A DNA stretch of 64,000 nt from the NCBI GenBank assembly GCA_016209015.1, contig JACQWY010000032.1, forward strand, positions 103,427 to 167,426. Reading direction: 5' to 3'. This DNA comes from Gammaproteobacteria bacterium. Its GTDB lineage: Bacteria > Pseudomonadota > Gammaproteobacteria > Ga0077536. Every line of letters begins with the position of its first letter. The stretch's first letter is position 1. Shown here piece after piece: positions 55,535 to 63,924 of this stretch. The translations under genes and the position numbers were made by a program. A model generated the notes under the pieces. The model saw only the letters and a program-made list of their open reading frames with translations. It was not told where the DNA came from and ran no database searches.

Positions 55535-56493
55535 GATTTCACCTGCTCCTCGATGGCCCGCGGCGCGACATTTCCATGCAGCCGCCTCACGATCGTGTAG
55601 GGACGTCCCTTGGTCTCGATGAATATTCTCGACACATAGAGGCCGACCACTCCGACGCTGAAAATCCCCAGGCCGCCCAGGATCCAAACCGAGACCATCA
55701 CCGAGATCCAGCCCGCGAGCGAACGGCCGGTGAAGTGCAGGACGACGAGATAGGCCGCGAAGACCAGCGACGTGAGGAGTATCGCGAGGCCCAGGAAAAA
55801 GATCGCGAACAACGGCACCTCGCTGAACGACGTGATGCTGTCGAGGAGCATGCTCAGCCGCCCCAGCAGTGTATAGCTGCTCACCGGCCGCTGGCCTTTG
55901 ACGAACTCCACGCCATGCTGCCTGAATCCCGTGATGACCCAGAGGCCGCCGATCGCCGTCTTGTTCTCCTTGTGCTGAACCAATGCATCGACATAAGTGC
56001 GCGTCATGAGCCGCACTGTGCTGTGATTGTCCGGCACGTGAATCGGGAGCATGAAGTTAATCATTCGCCAAGCCAGGGCGCCGCTCACCTGCTCCCACCA
56101 TCCGCCCTTGCGCCGCCGTTGATAGCCGTAGACCACGTCCCAGTTTTCCGCTCGCATGCGCTCGTAAAACAGTCCCAGCAGCTCGGGGGGTTCTTCGAGA
56201 TCGATGTCGATGAGGAATACGAACTCGCCCCTGGTGTGGCAGAGCCCCGTCATCATGGCTTTGTGATGGCCGAAATTCCGCGAGAGTTCGACGACACGCA
56301 CGTGGGGATCACGGGCAACGACACCGAGCGCGACATCGAGTGCATTATCCGGCGATCCGTCGTCGACCAACACGATCTCGTACTCGGAAGTGATCTTTCG
56401 TGCCTCCGAAGTGATCCGCGCGCAGAACTCTTCGACGTACGCGGCGGACTTATAGAGAGTCGCAACTACGGAGAGCGTGGGGGTGTCGCTCAT
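55531..56493 (-). CDS. GT2 glycosyltransferase (GtrB/DPM1-like)
   Basis: 320 residues. GT-A catalytic domain with LVDDGSPDN, DIDLEEPPELL (metal site) and YGYQRRRKG, then two C-terminal hydrophobic segments (about 225-290) as in polyprenol-phosphate sugar transferases. It probably loads a sugar onto undecaprenyl phosphate at the inner membrane. Both ends overlap neighbours by four bases (methyltransferase downstream, adenylation enzyme upstream), so the genes are co-translated. Confidence 0.88.
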   Translation of the reverse strand: MSDTPTLSVVATLYKSAAYVEEFCARITSEARKITSEYEIVLVDDGSPDNALDVALGVVARDPHVRVVELSRNFGHHKAMMTGLCHTRGEFVFLIDIDLEEPPELLGLFYERMRAENWDVVYGYQRRRKGGWWEQVSGALAWRMINFMLPIHVPDNHSTVRLMTRTYVDALVQHKENKTAIGGLWVITGFRQHGVEFVKGQRPVSSYTLLGRLSMLLDSITSFSEVPLFAIFFLGLAILLTSLVFAAYLVVLHFTGRSLAGWISVMVSVWILGGLGIFSVGVVGLYVSRIFIETKGRPYTIVRRLHGNVAPRAIEEQVKS

Positions 56494-58031
56494 GAAGCGT
56501 ATTCCCGTTTCAGCGCCGGGCGATCCGTTTTCCCGTTCGCGTTCTTCGGCAGCGCGTTCACGAAGTGGATTTTCGTGGGCAGCATGTACTTCGGCAAGCG
56601 CATGCCCAGCATCCGCCGCACGTCCGCGGTTCGGAGCGCGCACCGGCTTGCCACGACGGCGATGAGTTCCGACATTTCGCTCTGCTTGCGATGCAGCACC
56701 GCCGCTTCGTCGACTCCCTCTATGTCCAGAAGCGCGTGCTCAATCTCTTCGAGCTCGATGCGGTAGCCCATGTGCTTTACCTGCAGGTCTCGTCGTCCGA
56801 CGAAGTGCAGCTCGCCGGTGTGCGGATCGCGCCGAACCAGATCGCCGGTGCGGTAAAAGATTTCACGAAAGTCGGCCTGCAGCGGATTCTGGACGAACGC
56901 GACGGATGTGAGGTCGGCGCGGCCGAAATAGCCGAGGCCGACGCAAGGACCACCGAGGAACAGCTCGCCACACTCACCGGGCGCGACAGGCTTCCCGTCA
57001 TCGAGCACGAGTTCCGAGAAATGGTCGGCAAGGCGTCCCAGCATCGGAATCCCATCCAGGTCAATGAAATCCGATTCACCCAGCAGCCGCGAGGAGCAGA
57101 TGCAAGTGCACTCGGTGGGGCCGTAGACGTTGTGCAGCTCGGTGCCCGGGGTCATTTCGTCGAACAACGCCTTTAGCTTCACTTTCGGAAAACCCTCACC
57201 ACCGAAAATTATCCGACGCAGCGGGCCGAGCGCGGCGCGCGTCGCGAGCTTCGTGACCTGCAGGAACATGAGGAGCGAAGGCACGGAGAACCATGTGGTA
57301 CAGGCGGTCGCACGGACCCGGGCGGTCAGAGCAAACGGGTCCTGCACGGTAACCGCGTCGAACGGCACCAGGGTTCCACCGGTGAAAAACGTCGAATAGA
57401 TGTCGAAAACCGAGTTGTCGAAATACAGTGGGTTCAGATGTGTGTGCACGTCGTCGGACCGGAATCCATAGGCCTCCCGGAGCCACGCAATAAAGTGCAG
57501 GAGATTGTCATGGCTGATCGCCGCGCCCTTCGGTGTTCCGGTCGATCCGGACGTGAACATTACATACGCCGGCGTGGCACCTGTAATACCGCGAGGTTCT
57601 TCGATCGCCGCGTCGCTCGCCGTCGCACAGAACGCCGGCATGCGTTCGACCGGATCGCAGTCGACTGCCGGGATTCCGCCGACCGCCGAGCCTTCGCCCG
57701 AGGCGAATACGATACTGGGTCGGCACTGCGCGAGAATGGCATCGCGGCGGCTAGCTGGATTGCGGGGATCCAGAGCGACGTACGGCGCCCCGAGCTTCAC
57801 GGCCGCGAGCATCAGCGCATAGGCGGCCGGCGACTTCTCAAGAGCGATCGCGATGCGGTCCCCGGTCCGGATCCCGCGGTCGATCAGAAATCGCGCGGCG
57901 CGATTAGCCAGGCGATCGAGATCCACGTAACTGAGCTGCAAAGCGTCGTCGAAATAAATCGCCCGACGTTCGCCGTGGACCGCGACGACTTCCGCAAACG
58001 CCCGGCCAATACTGCATGCTTCTAGCCCCAT
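56490..58031 (-). CDS. Stand-alone adenylation enzyme (DltA/NRPS A-domain-like)
   Basis: 513-residue ANL-superfamily enzyme that activates a carboxylic or amino acid as an acyl-adenylate and loads it on a carrier protein. Core motifs: MFTSGSTGTPKGA (A3), YGPTECTC (A5), YRTGDLVRR (A7), GRRDLQVKHMGYRIEL (A8) and NANGKTDR with the catalytic Lys (A10). No condensation or thiolation domain is fused; the free ACP encoded three genes upstream is the likely acceptor. Substrate code not deducible by eye. Confidence 0.85.
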   Translation of the reverse strand: MGLEACSIGRAFAEVVAVHGERRAIYFDDALQLSYVDLDRLANRAARFLIDRGIRTGDRIAIALEKSPAAYALMLAAVKLGAPYVALDPRNPASRRDAILAQCRPSIVFASGEGSAVGGIPAVDCDPVERMPAFCATASDAAIEEPRGITGATPAYVMFTSGSTGTPKGAAISHDNLLHFIAWLREAYGFRSDDVHTHLNPLYFDNSVFDIYSTFFTGGTLVPFDAVTVQDPFALTARVRATACTTWFSVPSLLMFLQVTKLATRAALGPLRRIIFGGEGFPKVKLKALFDEMTPGTELHNVYGPTECTCICSSRLLGESDFIDLDGIPMLGRLADHFSELVLDDGKPVAPGECGELFLGGPCVGLGYFGRADLTSVAFVQNPLQADFREIFYRTGDLVRRDPHTGELHFVGRRDLQVKHMGYRIELEEIEHALLDIEGVDEAAVLHRKQSEMSELIAVVASRCALRTADVRRMLGMRLPKYMLPTKIHFVNALPKNANGKTDRPALKREYAS

Positions 58032-58044
58032 CCAGCCTTTCCGA

Positions 58045-58794
58045 TCAGAGCGTCAATCCGCCGTCCAACTCGAGAACCTTGCCATGGAAATAGTCGTTCT
58101 CGACGATGAAGCGGAGCGCGTGATAGAGATGCCGCAGTTCTCCGAGGCGTTTCAGCGGGATCGACTTTCTGAGCTTGTTCAGCGCATCTTCCGACACTGC
58201 GGCTCTCGTCGATGCCGTGTCGAAGAAGCCCGGGGCGAGCCCGGCAACGCGTACACCGAACGCACCCAGTTCCTTGGCAAGGGTCATGGTCAACGCGTTG
58301 ACGCCGGCCTTGGCGGCCGAATAAGCCGCTTGTCCGACGTTGCCGACCGCGCAAATCGAACCGATATTAATGATGACGCCGGGACGCCGGTTCTCGACCA
58401 TGGCCCGGGCGGTTCGTGCACTCACGACGAAAGCGGAGTTGAGCGTCGCGGCGATCACCTCGTTCCAGGCGCCGAGATCGTGGGCCTGCAGCCGTCCGTC
58501 CCGAAAGGCGAGGACCGGCGAATTGAAGATATATCCGGCGTTGTTGATCACCACGTCAAAAAGCCCGGCCGCCGAAGCTTCGGTCAGTACCTGATCGAGA
58601 GCCCCAGGGTCGGTGACGTCGCATCGAGCGAAGTGCGGCGACGGGCCGTCCCAAACCGTCGCCGGCAACCCATCGAGGCGCACGTCCAATCCGAGCACTT
58701 CGTCACCGTCCTCGCTGAATCGCTCGACGAGATACCGCCCGATGCTACCCCCGGCTCCGGTGATCAGAATGCGGCGATGCTCGCCGGGGTTCAT
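58045..58794 (-). CDS. SDR oxidoreductase of the acyl-group module
   Basis: 249 residues: TGAGGSIG (12-19), NNAG (84-87), Ser146, Tyr158 and Lys162 (YSAAKAG). It resembles FabG-type ketoreductases in length. Its ATG overlaps the ACP stop codon by four bases, and the adenylation gene follows 13 bp later, so it probably reduces an ACP-bound acyl group, giving for instance a hydroxyacyl unit. That substrate is an inference. Confidence 0.83.
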   Translation of the reverse strand: MNPGEHRRILITGAGGSIGRYLVERFSEDGDEVLGLDVRLDGLPATVWDGPSPHFARCDVTDPGALDQVLTEASAAGLFDVVINNAGYIFNSPVLAFRDGRLQAHDLGAWNEVIAATLNSAFVVSARTARAMVENRRPGVIINIGSICAVGNVGQAAYSAAKAGVNALTMTLAKELGAFGVRVAGLAPGFFDTASTRAAVSEDALNKLRKSIPLKRLGELRHLYHALRFIVENDYFHGKVLELDGGLTL

Positions 58795-59021
58795 GGGGAG
58801 AGTCCGCGTGACACGAGGAGCTGCTCGAGGGCGGCCACTGAAGTGATGGACTGAACTTCGTCCGGCGTCAGATCGACCTCGAATTCGGCTTGGATCCCGA
58901 CGACGAGCGCGACGTACTTGAGCGAGTCCCAGTCTTCGGAATTGCTGAATTCGCCGATCGCGATGACTTTCTCGAGCGGTTCGTCGAATACGCCTTCAAT
59001 ACACTTTCGCAATCGATGCAT
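58791..59021 (-). CDS. Acyl carrier protein
   Basis: 76-residue free-standing carrier. NSEDWDSLKYVALVVGIQ contains the phosphopantetheine serine Ser33 in the DSL motif, with acidic helices around it. It is not the fatty-acid ACP (whose gene would sit with fabD/fabF) but a dedicated one for the adenylation enzyme. It is the second gene of the block after wbqC-like, 129 bp downstream of it. Confidence 0.9.
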   Translation of the reverse strand: MHRLRKCIEGVFDEPLEKVIAIGEFSNSEDWDSLKYVALVVGIQAEFEVDLTPDEVQSITSVAALEQLLVSRGLSP

Positions 59022-59150
59022 ACGGGGTTCCCAAGTCTGCGGGGGCGACGGGGGCGGACTCGCCGCGGCAATGCACCGAGAAAACCTGCCCGCCAAAACG
59101 ATTTGGGATTATAAACAAGACTTCGGAATGGAGACACCCGGCGGGCTGCC

Positions 59151-59855
59151 TCAAGCTGGCCGAGAGTACTTCATGTAGCTGCCGGCATCCGGGCCGGTGT
59201 TCAGGAGAAGGTCCAGTATCGAGACGCCATGCTCGAAGGGCGCATGGAGCTGGGAATACTCTCGATAGCCCGAATAGTCCATGTAGGCCACGTCGATACC
59301 ACGTGCAGCGAATTTCGATTCGTCGAGATAGGATTTCGCCGCCGGCCCCGACAGATAGACCGTGCCCCCGAGCGCCTCGCAGACCTCGACGAGACGGTCT
59401 GTCTTGTCGCCCGTTTCCGTTGCGCCATACGCGCTCGACCACGACAGGCGCGTCCCGATGTTCAGCACCCCGGTGATTGCCGACAGGAAGCGATAATTGA
59501 CGCGCGACAAAAGGTCCTCGCGGCAGCCCAGATAAAGATCCTCGAGCAGATCGCGATACGCATGAAAAAAAGGCGCCTTGGCATAGTTGTGGCGCAGCGT
59601 CGCCCAGTGCTGTCGTGCCCAGTTCGGATCGCTGATCCGCGTCTCGTCGATCCGCTGGAAATATTTGCCTTTGACCGTCACCGGGATTGTGAGCCAGGCC
59701 AGACCGGCCGGCGTCTTGATCATGTTGCGGTTGCGCCAGTCCCGCCGCGTGTACTGGACTTCATCGTAGAGGACGAATTCATCGACTAGGCCGATGAGAT
59801 CGAAGTAGCCCTTCCAGGGAACGTAGTTGGACTGAACGATCGCTATCCGTTTCAT
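59151..59855 (-). CDS. WbqC-like family protein
   Basis: 234 residues of PF08889 (WbqC). The opening IAIVQSNYVPWKGYFDLIGL and YDEVQYTRRDWRNRN with GLAWLTIPV are family hallmarks; the family occurs in O-antigen and capsule clusters and is thought to act in acyl or amino-acid transfer, though its mechanism is not settled. It is the first gene of the minus-strand glycan block and may transfer the ACP-bound group to the amino sugar. Confidence 0.88.
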   Translation of the reverse strand: MKRIAIVQSNYVPWKGYFDLIGLVDEFVLYDEVQYTRRDWRNRNMIKTPAGLAWLTIPVTVKGKYFQRIDETRISDPNWARQHWATLRHNYAKAPFFHAYRDLLEDLYLGCREDLLSRVNYRFLSAITGVLNIGTRLSWSSAYGATETGDKTDRLVEVCEALGGTVYLSGPAAKSYLDESKFAARGIDVAYMDYSGYREYSQLHAPFEHGVSILDLLLNTGPDAGSYMKYSRPA

Positions 59856-60167
59856 GGCATCCCGGTGCTGGCTCTAAGTCTTAAACACGGCGGCGCCGTA
59901 TCAGGAACGCCGGGCCGGTGCCGGCAGATCACACGTGAATCTTCGCGCGACGCAGAGTGCACGCGCGATTGCTGCCAGAGCAGGTGGCGCATTCTACACG
60001 CGGTCCGGGAGCGGTGCGCGATTGCCGGGAAGACGAGCGCGGCTGGGGGACATACCTTCCCTGGTTAGACTAACTAAACAGCGGGGGGCATACATCTCGC
60101 GCATGCGCCAATCTGCCGTCTACGCTGGCATTTCCGTACCGCACATTGGTAAAAGGAGAACCTCTAG
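59856..60167. other. 312-bp gap upstream of the secreted pair
   Basis: Divergent region between the wbqC-like gene and the first secreted-protein gene. It contains GGTTAGACTAACTAAAC near 60062 and becomes AT-richer toward 60150. No gene; probably holds both promoters, none convincing by eye. Confidence 0.4.
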
Positions 60168-60659
60168 ATGCAAGTCTCGTCCAGAGTTTGGGCCGCTGGC
60201 CGCAGGGCGGCGATCGCAGCAATTTTAATGATTAGTGGATTCACTCATGTCGAGGCCGCCGGTGTAGTGCTGTTTACAAACACCTGCCCGGCACAGTCGC
60301 AAACGTCTCAGGTCGTCAAGGATGGCGTTCAAGCGATAAAGGACGCTGTCGACGCCGGCTACTCCATTAGGATTTCGCAAAGTGACGGAGCCGGAGCCGT
60401 ATGGTACGAGGAGATCGTTGCATTGCGGCTCTTGAATGGACCTTCAACCTATTTAGCGAGCGGCCTGCTTACCGTCCAGCCACCTCAAGATGGGAACGGC
60501 GTGCCGATTTGGAAAAACGGCTTCTTCATGGCAAGTGTGAACACCCAAGGTGACTATAGGTGGGGGCAATACTTGTTCGGTTCTGACACTTGGGGCCTAA
60601 GCTCTGCATGGCCTGTGTCCACATCAACTTGCATTGTAACCACTTGGTACAAGTACTAG
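60168..60659 (+). CDS. Secreted protein of an unrecognised family, member 1
   Basis: 163 residues: signal peptide of about 30 (RAAIAAILMISGFTHVEA), then a mature part with NTCP near its start, VKDGVQAIKDAVDAG, NGPSTYLAS, KNGFF, GQYLFGSDTWG and CIVTTW at its end. The two cysteines could form one disulfide. AAGGAG precedes ATG by nine bases. Base composition is clearly less GC-rich than neighbours. It is paralogous to the next gene; function unknown. Confidence 0.75.
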   Translation: MQVSSRVWAAGRRAAIAAILMISGFTHVEAAGVVLFTNTCPAQSQTSQVVKDGVQAIKDAVDAGYSIRISQSDGAGAVWYEEIVALRLLNGPSTYLASGLLTVQPPQDGNGVPIWKNGFFMASVNTQGDYRWGQYLFGSDTWGLSSAWPVSTSTCIVTTWYKY

Positions 60660-60741
60660 TTCGACTAACCGACAATGGCATGGGTCCGTGATCACCTTTT
60701 GCCGTTGTGTCCGGTTTGACTCGGACTAAGTAGGGAGCGCT

Positions 60742-61227
60742 ATGTTTATGAAGACCATCCATTTCGCTTTCGGGGCAATCGTTCTTCTCGTCAGCTTCTC
60801 ATCCCGCGCGCAGACGCCCGTTAAGCTTTTTGAGAACACGTGCCCGACAACGCAGCAATCGCAGCAATCGATTCAGACTGGTATCCAGGCCATACAAAAC
60901 GCCGTAACTGATGGGTCAAGAATCCACGTTTCGATGGTCGATCAGGACGGCGCACACTATTTCGCAGAGATATCTGGAATACGCGTCGTCGTGAACGGCC
61001 CCGGAAGTGTTTACTACGCAAGCGGCGTCCTCCCAATGCGGCCATACATTGACGGTGCGCCAAATCTGGTATCCAAGAATGGCTGGTTCGTTGGGGGAGT
61101 CGATACGAACGGCCTTTACTATTGGGGTGGCTATCTGTTCGGCACAGACACCTGGGGGACGAGCACCGCGTCGTCGAATGCAGCGACCCAGTCCGGTTGT
61201 TTCGTCACGACATGGTGGGCTCAGTGA
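60742..61227 (+). CDS. Secreted protein of an unrecognised family, member 2
   Basis: 161 residues with signal peptide (FAFGAIVLLVSFSSRAQ). The mature part follows the first member motif by motif: NTCP, IQTGIQAIQNAVTDG, NGPGSVYYAS, KNGWF, GGYLFGTDTWG and CFVTTWW. GGGAG lies four bases before ATG 60742 and ten before the in-frame ATG 60748, so the start could be either. It follows member 1 by 82 bp, so the two look like a tandem duplication. Function unknown. Confidence 0.75.
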   Translation: MFMKTIHFAFGAIVLLVSFSSRAQTPVKLFENTCPTTQQSQQSIQTGIQAIQNAVTDGSRIHVSMVDQDGAHYFAEISGIRVVVNGPGSVYYASGVLPMRPYIDGAPNLVSKNGWFVGGVDTNGLYYWGGYLFGTDTWGTSTASSNAATQSGCFVTTWWAQ

Positions 61228-61322
61228 AATAGCGCGGACACCGTTCGAAGATGATCAAGTGATTAACCAAGCGGGGCGACGCACCTGCATCGTCGAAGTC
61301 CCGCGCTCGGTCCCTCCGGGGT

Positions 61323-62138
61323 TCAGGCATCCCGGCGACGCAGCGCTCCCAATGAAACCATCCCGGAGCCGAGAAGCCAGACTGCCGCGGGAAGCGGCAC
61401 GGTAGCCGGGGTGGGTGCATAGTCGAGCACCACATTGTCGAAGAACGCTTCGGTGCGATTGGACGACTCGGTCGAAGCCGTGGACAGCATTATGCGCAAC
61501 GCCTGACCAAGGAATGGATTCGCGGCGCCGCTGTCGTAGGCCAGAGTGTCGGTTCCGAAAGAGTCGGGCCCCAGATTCAGACCATCGCTCGAGGAAGCCA
61601 ACAGTTCGCTGCCCGCGAACAGTTGGAGCGAATAATCGAAGGTGGCACTCAGCAGGCGCCGGCCTACGTTCACGTGCAAGTTGTAGGTCATATTCGGGAG
61701 AAGTACGTCGCCCAGAACCTGCGAGAGGCTCGTCACGTCACCCGAGCCGAAGGTTTGAACATAACCGAGGTTGTCACCGGTCCACCACTTTGTGGTCCAG
61801 TTCGGGGCGCCGAGATTCGGAGAGAAAGCACCCGCCGCACCATTATTCGTCAGGGAGATCGCGGTCCAGTCCGCGAGCGATCCAAAACTGACCTGCCCGC
61901 CCGCGATCACCTGGCTATACGGTCCGTTGCCGATATTGAACGCGAGGTTCGCGACTTCGAATGATGGGTTGAGCAGCGGCGCGAATGACTGCGCCGGGGT
62001 GACCAAACCACGGATGCCCGGCCTGGAGAAGCTCGAATCAGCTGCGGGCGCGGTCGGCGCCAACGCCAAACCGTACGCGAGCGCCACACAGGCGCCCGCC
62101 GCGCCGGGCGCCCGATAAAAACTGGTAGTGACTTTCAT
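61323..62138 (-). CDS. Surface protein with VPLPA-type C-terminal sorting signal
   Basis: 271 residues: signal peptide (ACVALAYGLALAPTAPA), a beta-rich jelly-roll-like domain (LLNPSFEVANLAF, WTTKWWTGDNLGYVQTFGSG, RTEAFFDNVVLDYAP) and the tail VPLPAAVWLLGSGM followed by a hydrophobic helix and RRRDA. It would be cleaved and anchored or released by an exosortase. The jelly roll suggests carbohydrate binding, perhaps to the surface glycan. Convergent with the secreted pair. Confidence 0.82.
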   Translation of the reverse strand: MKVTTSFYRAPGAAGACVALAYGLALAPTAPAADSSFSRPGIRGLVTPAQSFAPLLNPSFEVANLAFNIGNGPYSQVIAGGQVSFGSLADWTAISLTNNGAAGAFSPNLGAPNWTTKWWTGDNLGYVQTFGSGDVTSLSQVLGDVLLPNMTYNLHVNVGRRLLSATFDYSLQLFAGSELLASSSDGLNLGPDSFGTDTLAYDSGAANPFLGQALRIMLSTASTESSNRTEAFFDNVVLDYAPTPATVPLPAAVWLLGSGMVSLGALRRRDA

Positions 62139-62520
62139 CCCTTGTCCTCACTGGTTCCATACGCCTTTGCAGAAAACCCCGGAGCGCCGAGGGCCGAATC
62201 ACGCCACGCAAGAATGCAAATAAGTGTTTCGTACTCCTCATGATGCGGAGGTGTCAAGGCAAGCGACGGACAACGGGCGGGAACCCACCCAATTTTGCAA
62301 TGGACTAGCCGAAAGGAGCTTCCGATGTCCGCTCCGGCCCGAAATCAAACCGCATTCAGCGGTCGAGCGGAAGGGAGCAAATCACTGCACGCGTGCGTGC
62401 GGCGCCACCAACGGTCCGGGCAAGTTCCCGTCTGAAGCGTTGGATGCGAATCGGAATTTTCCGCGGCTCCGGAGCAAGGTTTACAATACGTCGCTGGATT
62501 CTCCACCGCGATCGATTCCC
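62139..62520. other. 382-bp region upstream of the DAHP synthase gene
   Basis: A short open frame at 62325-62435 (36 codons, ATG with AAAGGAG at good spacing) lies here, but its translation is not enriched in aromatic residues. A TTCCGC-17-TACAAT pair (62459-62487) could be the aroG promoter. No other gene is visible. Confidence 0.4.
62459..62487 (+). promoter_or_regulatory. Candidate promoter of the DAHP synthase gene
   Basis: TTCCGC (62459-62464), 17 bases, TACAAT (62482-62487); start codon at 62521. The -35 match is weak. Confidence 0.35.
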
Positions 62521-63597
62521 ATGACCGACAGCATCAACAACCTCAACGTCCTCTCGCAGGACCTCCTGCCCACGCCCGAACAGGTCAAGACCGAGCTTCC
62601 GCTCACCGCGAGCGCCGAGCGCACCGTGCTCGCCGGCCGTTCGGCCGTGATGCGCATCCTGGACCGCAAGGATCCGCGCCTGTTCGTGGTGGTCGGGCCC
62701 TGCTCCATTCATGATCTCGAGGCCGCGCGCGAATACGCCGCGCGCCTCAAGGCGCTCGCCGACGAAGTGAGCGGCACGATGCTGCTCGTCATGCGCGTCT
62801 ACTTCGAGAAGCCGCGCACGACCGTCGGCTGGAAGGGCCTCATCAACGATCCCGACATGGATGACTCCTTCCACATCGAGAAGGGCCTGCATCTCGCACG
62901 CGAGCTCCTGCTGCAGCTCGCCGAAATGGGCCTGCCGGCCGCGACCGAGGCGCTCGATCCGATCACGCCGCAGTACCTCTCGGACCTCATCACGTGGACT
63001 GCGATCGGCGCGCGCACCACGGAATCGCAGACGCATCGCGAAATGGCGAGCGGGCTGTCGACGCCGGTCGGCTTCAAGAACGGCACGGACGGCGGGCTCG
63101 CGGTCGCGGTCAACGCGCTGCAGTCGGCCTCGCGGCCGCACCATTTCCTCGGCATCAGCGCGGACGGCCAGTGCGCCGTCTTCCGCACGCGCGGCAACCG
63201 CTACGGCCACGTCGTGCTCCGCGGCGGCAACGGCCGGCCGAACTACGATTCCGTCTCGATCGCCATGGCCGAGCGCGAGCTCGCGGCGGTGAAGCTGCCG
63301 ACGAACATCGTCGTCGACTGCTCGCACGGCAATTCGAACAAGGACCCGGCGCTGCAGCCGCTCGTCGCCGAGAACTGCGCGAACCAGATCCTGGAGGGCA
63401 ACCGGACGATCGTCGGCCTCATGCTCGAGAGCCACCTGCACTGGGGCAATCAGTCGATCCCGGCGGACTTGCGCGATCTGAAGTACGGCGTGTCGGTCAC
63501 GGACGCCTGCATCGACTGGCCGGCGACGGAGAAGCTCATCCGCGCCATGCACGCGAAGCTCGCGACGGCGCTGCCGGGGCGGCTCGGCGCGGGCTGA
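62521..63597 (+). CDS. aroG: 3-deoxy-7-phosphoheptulonate (DAHP) synthase, class I
   Basis: Condenses phosphoenolpyruvate and erythrose 4-phosphate, the entry step to chorismate and the aromatic amino acids. The 358-residue length matches E. coli AroF/G/H (350-356). VVGPCSIHD, KPRTTVGWKGLINDPD, GARTTESQTHRE, SGLSTPVGFKNGTDG and DCSHGNSNKD are all present. The N-terminus INNLNVLSQDLLPTPEQVK is that of feedback-regulated AroG-type enzymes; which amino acid inhibits it cannot be read by eye. It is monocistronic, followed by repeats. Confidence 0.93.
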   Translation: MTDSINNLNVLSQDLLPTPEQVKTELPLTASAERTVLAGRSAVMRILDRKDPRLFVVVGPCSIHDLEAAREYAARLKALADEVSGTMLLVMRVYFEKPRTTVGWKGLINDPDMDDSFHIEKGLHLARELLLQLAEMGLPAATEALDPITPQYLSDLITWTAIGARTTESQTHREMASGLSTPVGFKNGTDGGLAVAVNALQSASRPHHFLGISADGQCAVFRTRGNRYGHVVLRGGNGRPNYDSVSIAMAERELAAVKLPTNIVVDCSHGNSNKDPALQPLVAENCANQILEGNRTIVGLMLESHLHWGNQSIPADLRDLKYGVSVTDACIDWPATEKLIRAMHAKLATALPGRLGAG

Positions 63598-63648
63598 GAG
63601 ACAAAAGGCCACGTCCAGGCTGCGCAAGCCCGGACACCTTTCTCGATC

Positions 63649-63817
63649 CGTCGCCCTCGCGCAGGCGAGCGCCCCGACGGTGACTCGCGGTACGCACAGT
63701 GCACCTCGCGTGCCCGTGCCGAACGGCTCGCGAGGAGCGACGATTCCGCGTCGGACCCGAGGTTCGACCGGACCGCCGAGGCTGAACGACTGGGCCCTCG
63801 CCTGCGCGAGGGCGACG
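63649..63817. repeat. Palindrome-ended dispersed repeat (family A), copy 2
   Basis: The left hairpin at 63650-63679 (with GCGC in place of GGGC in the arm) and the inverted right hairpin at 63787-63816 enclose GACTCGCGG and ACAGTGCACC, matching copy 1 at 8838. The surrounding stretch 63598-64000 has no gene. Confidence 0.75.
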
Positions 63818-63924
63818 GCTCCGTGAGACTCAGCGCCTCACTCCTCGATATTCACCCGGACTTCATTCCGCGCGTCAGCGCGCACCGATGAACGACTCAC
63901 CGGCACACGCGATGAAGCTCAACT

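Noticed and set aside
62325-62435. Classical aromatic amino acid attenuator leader
   Set aside because: Only one Phe and no Tyr or Trp in 36 codons, and no terminator/antiterminator pair visible.
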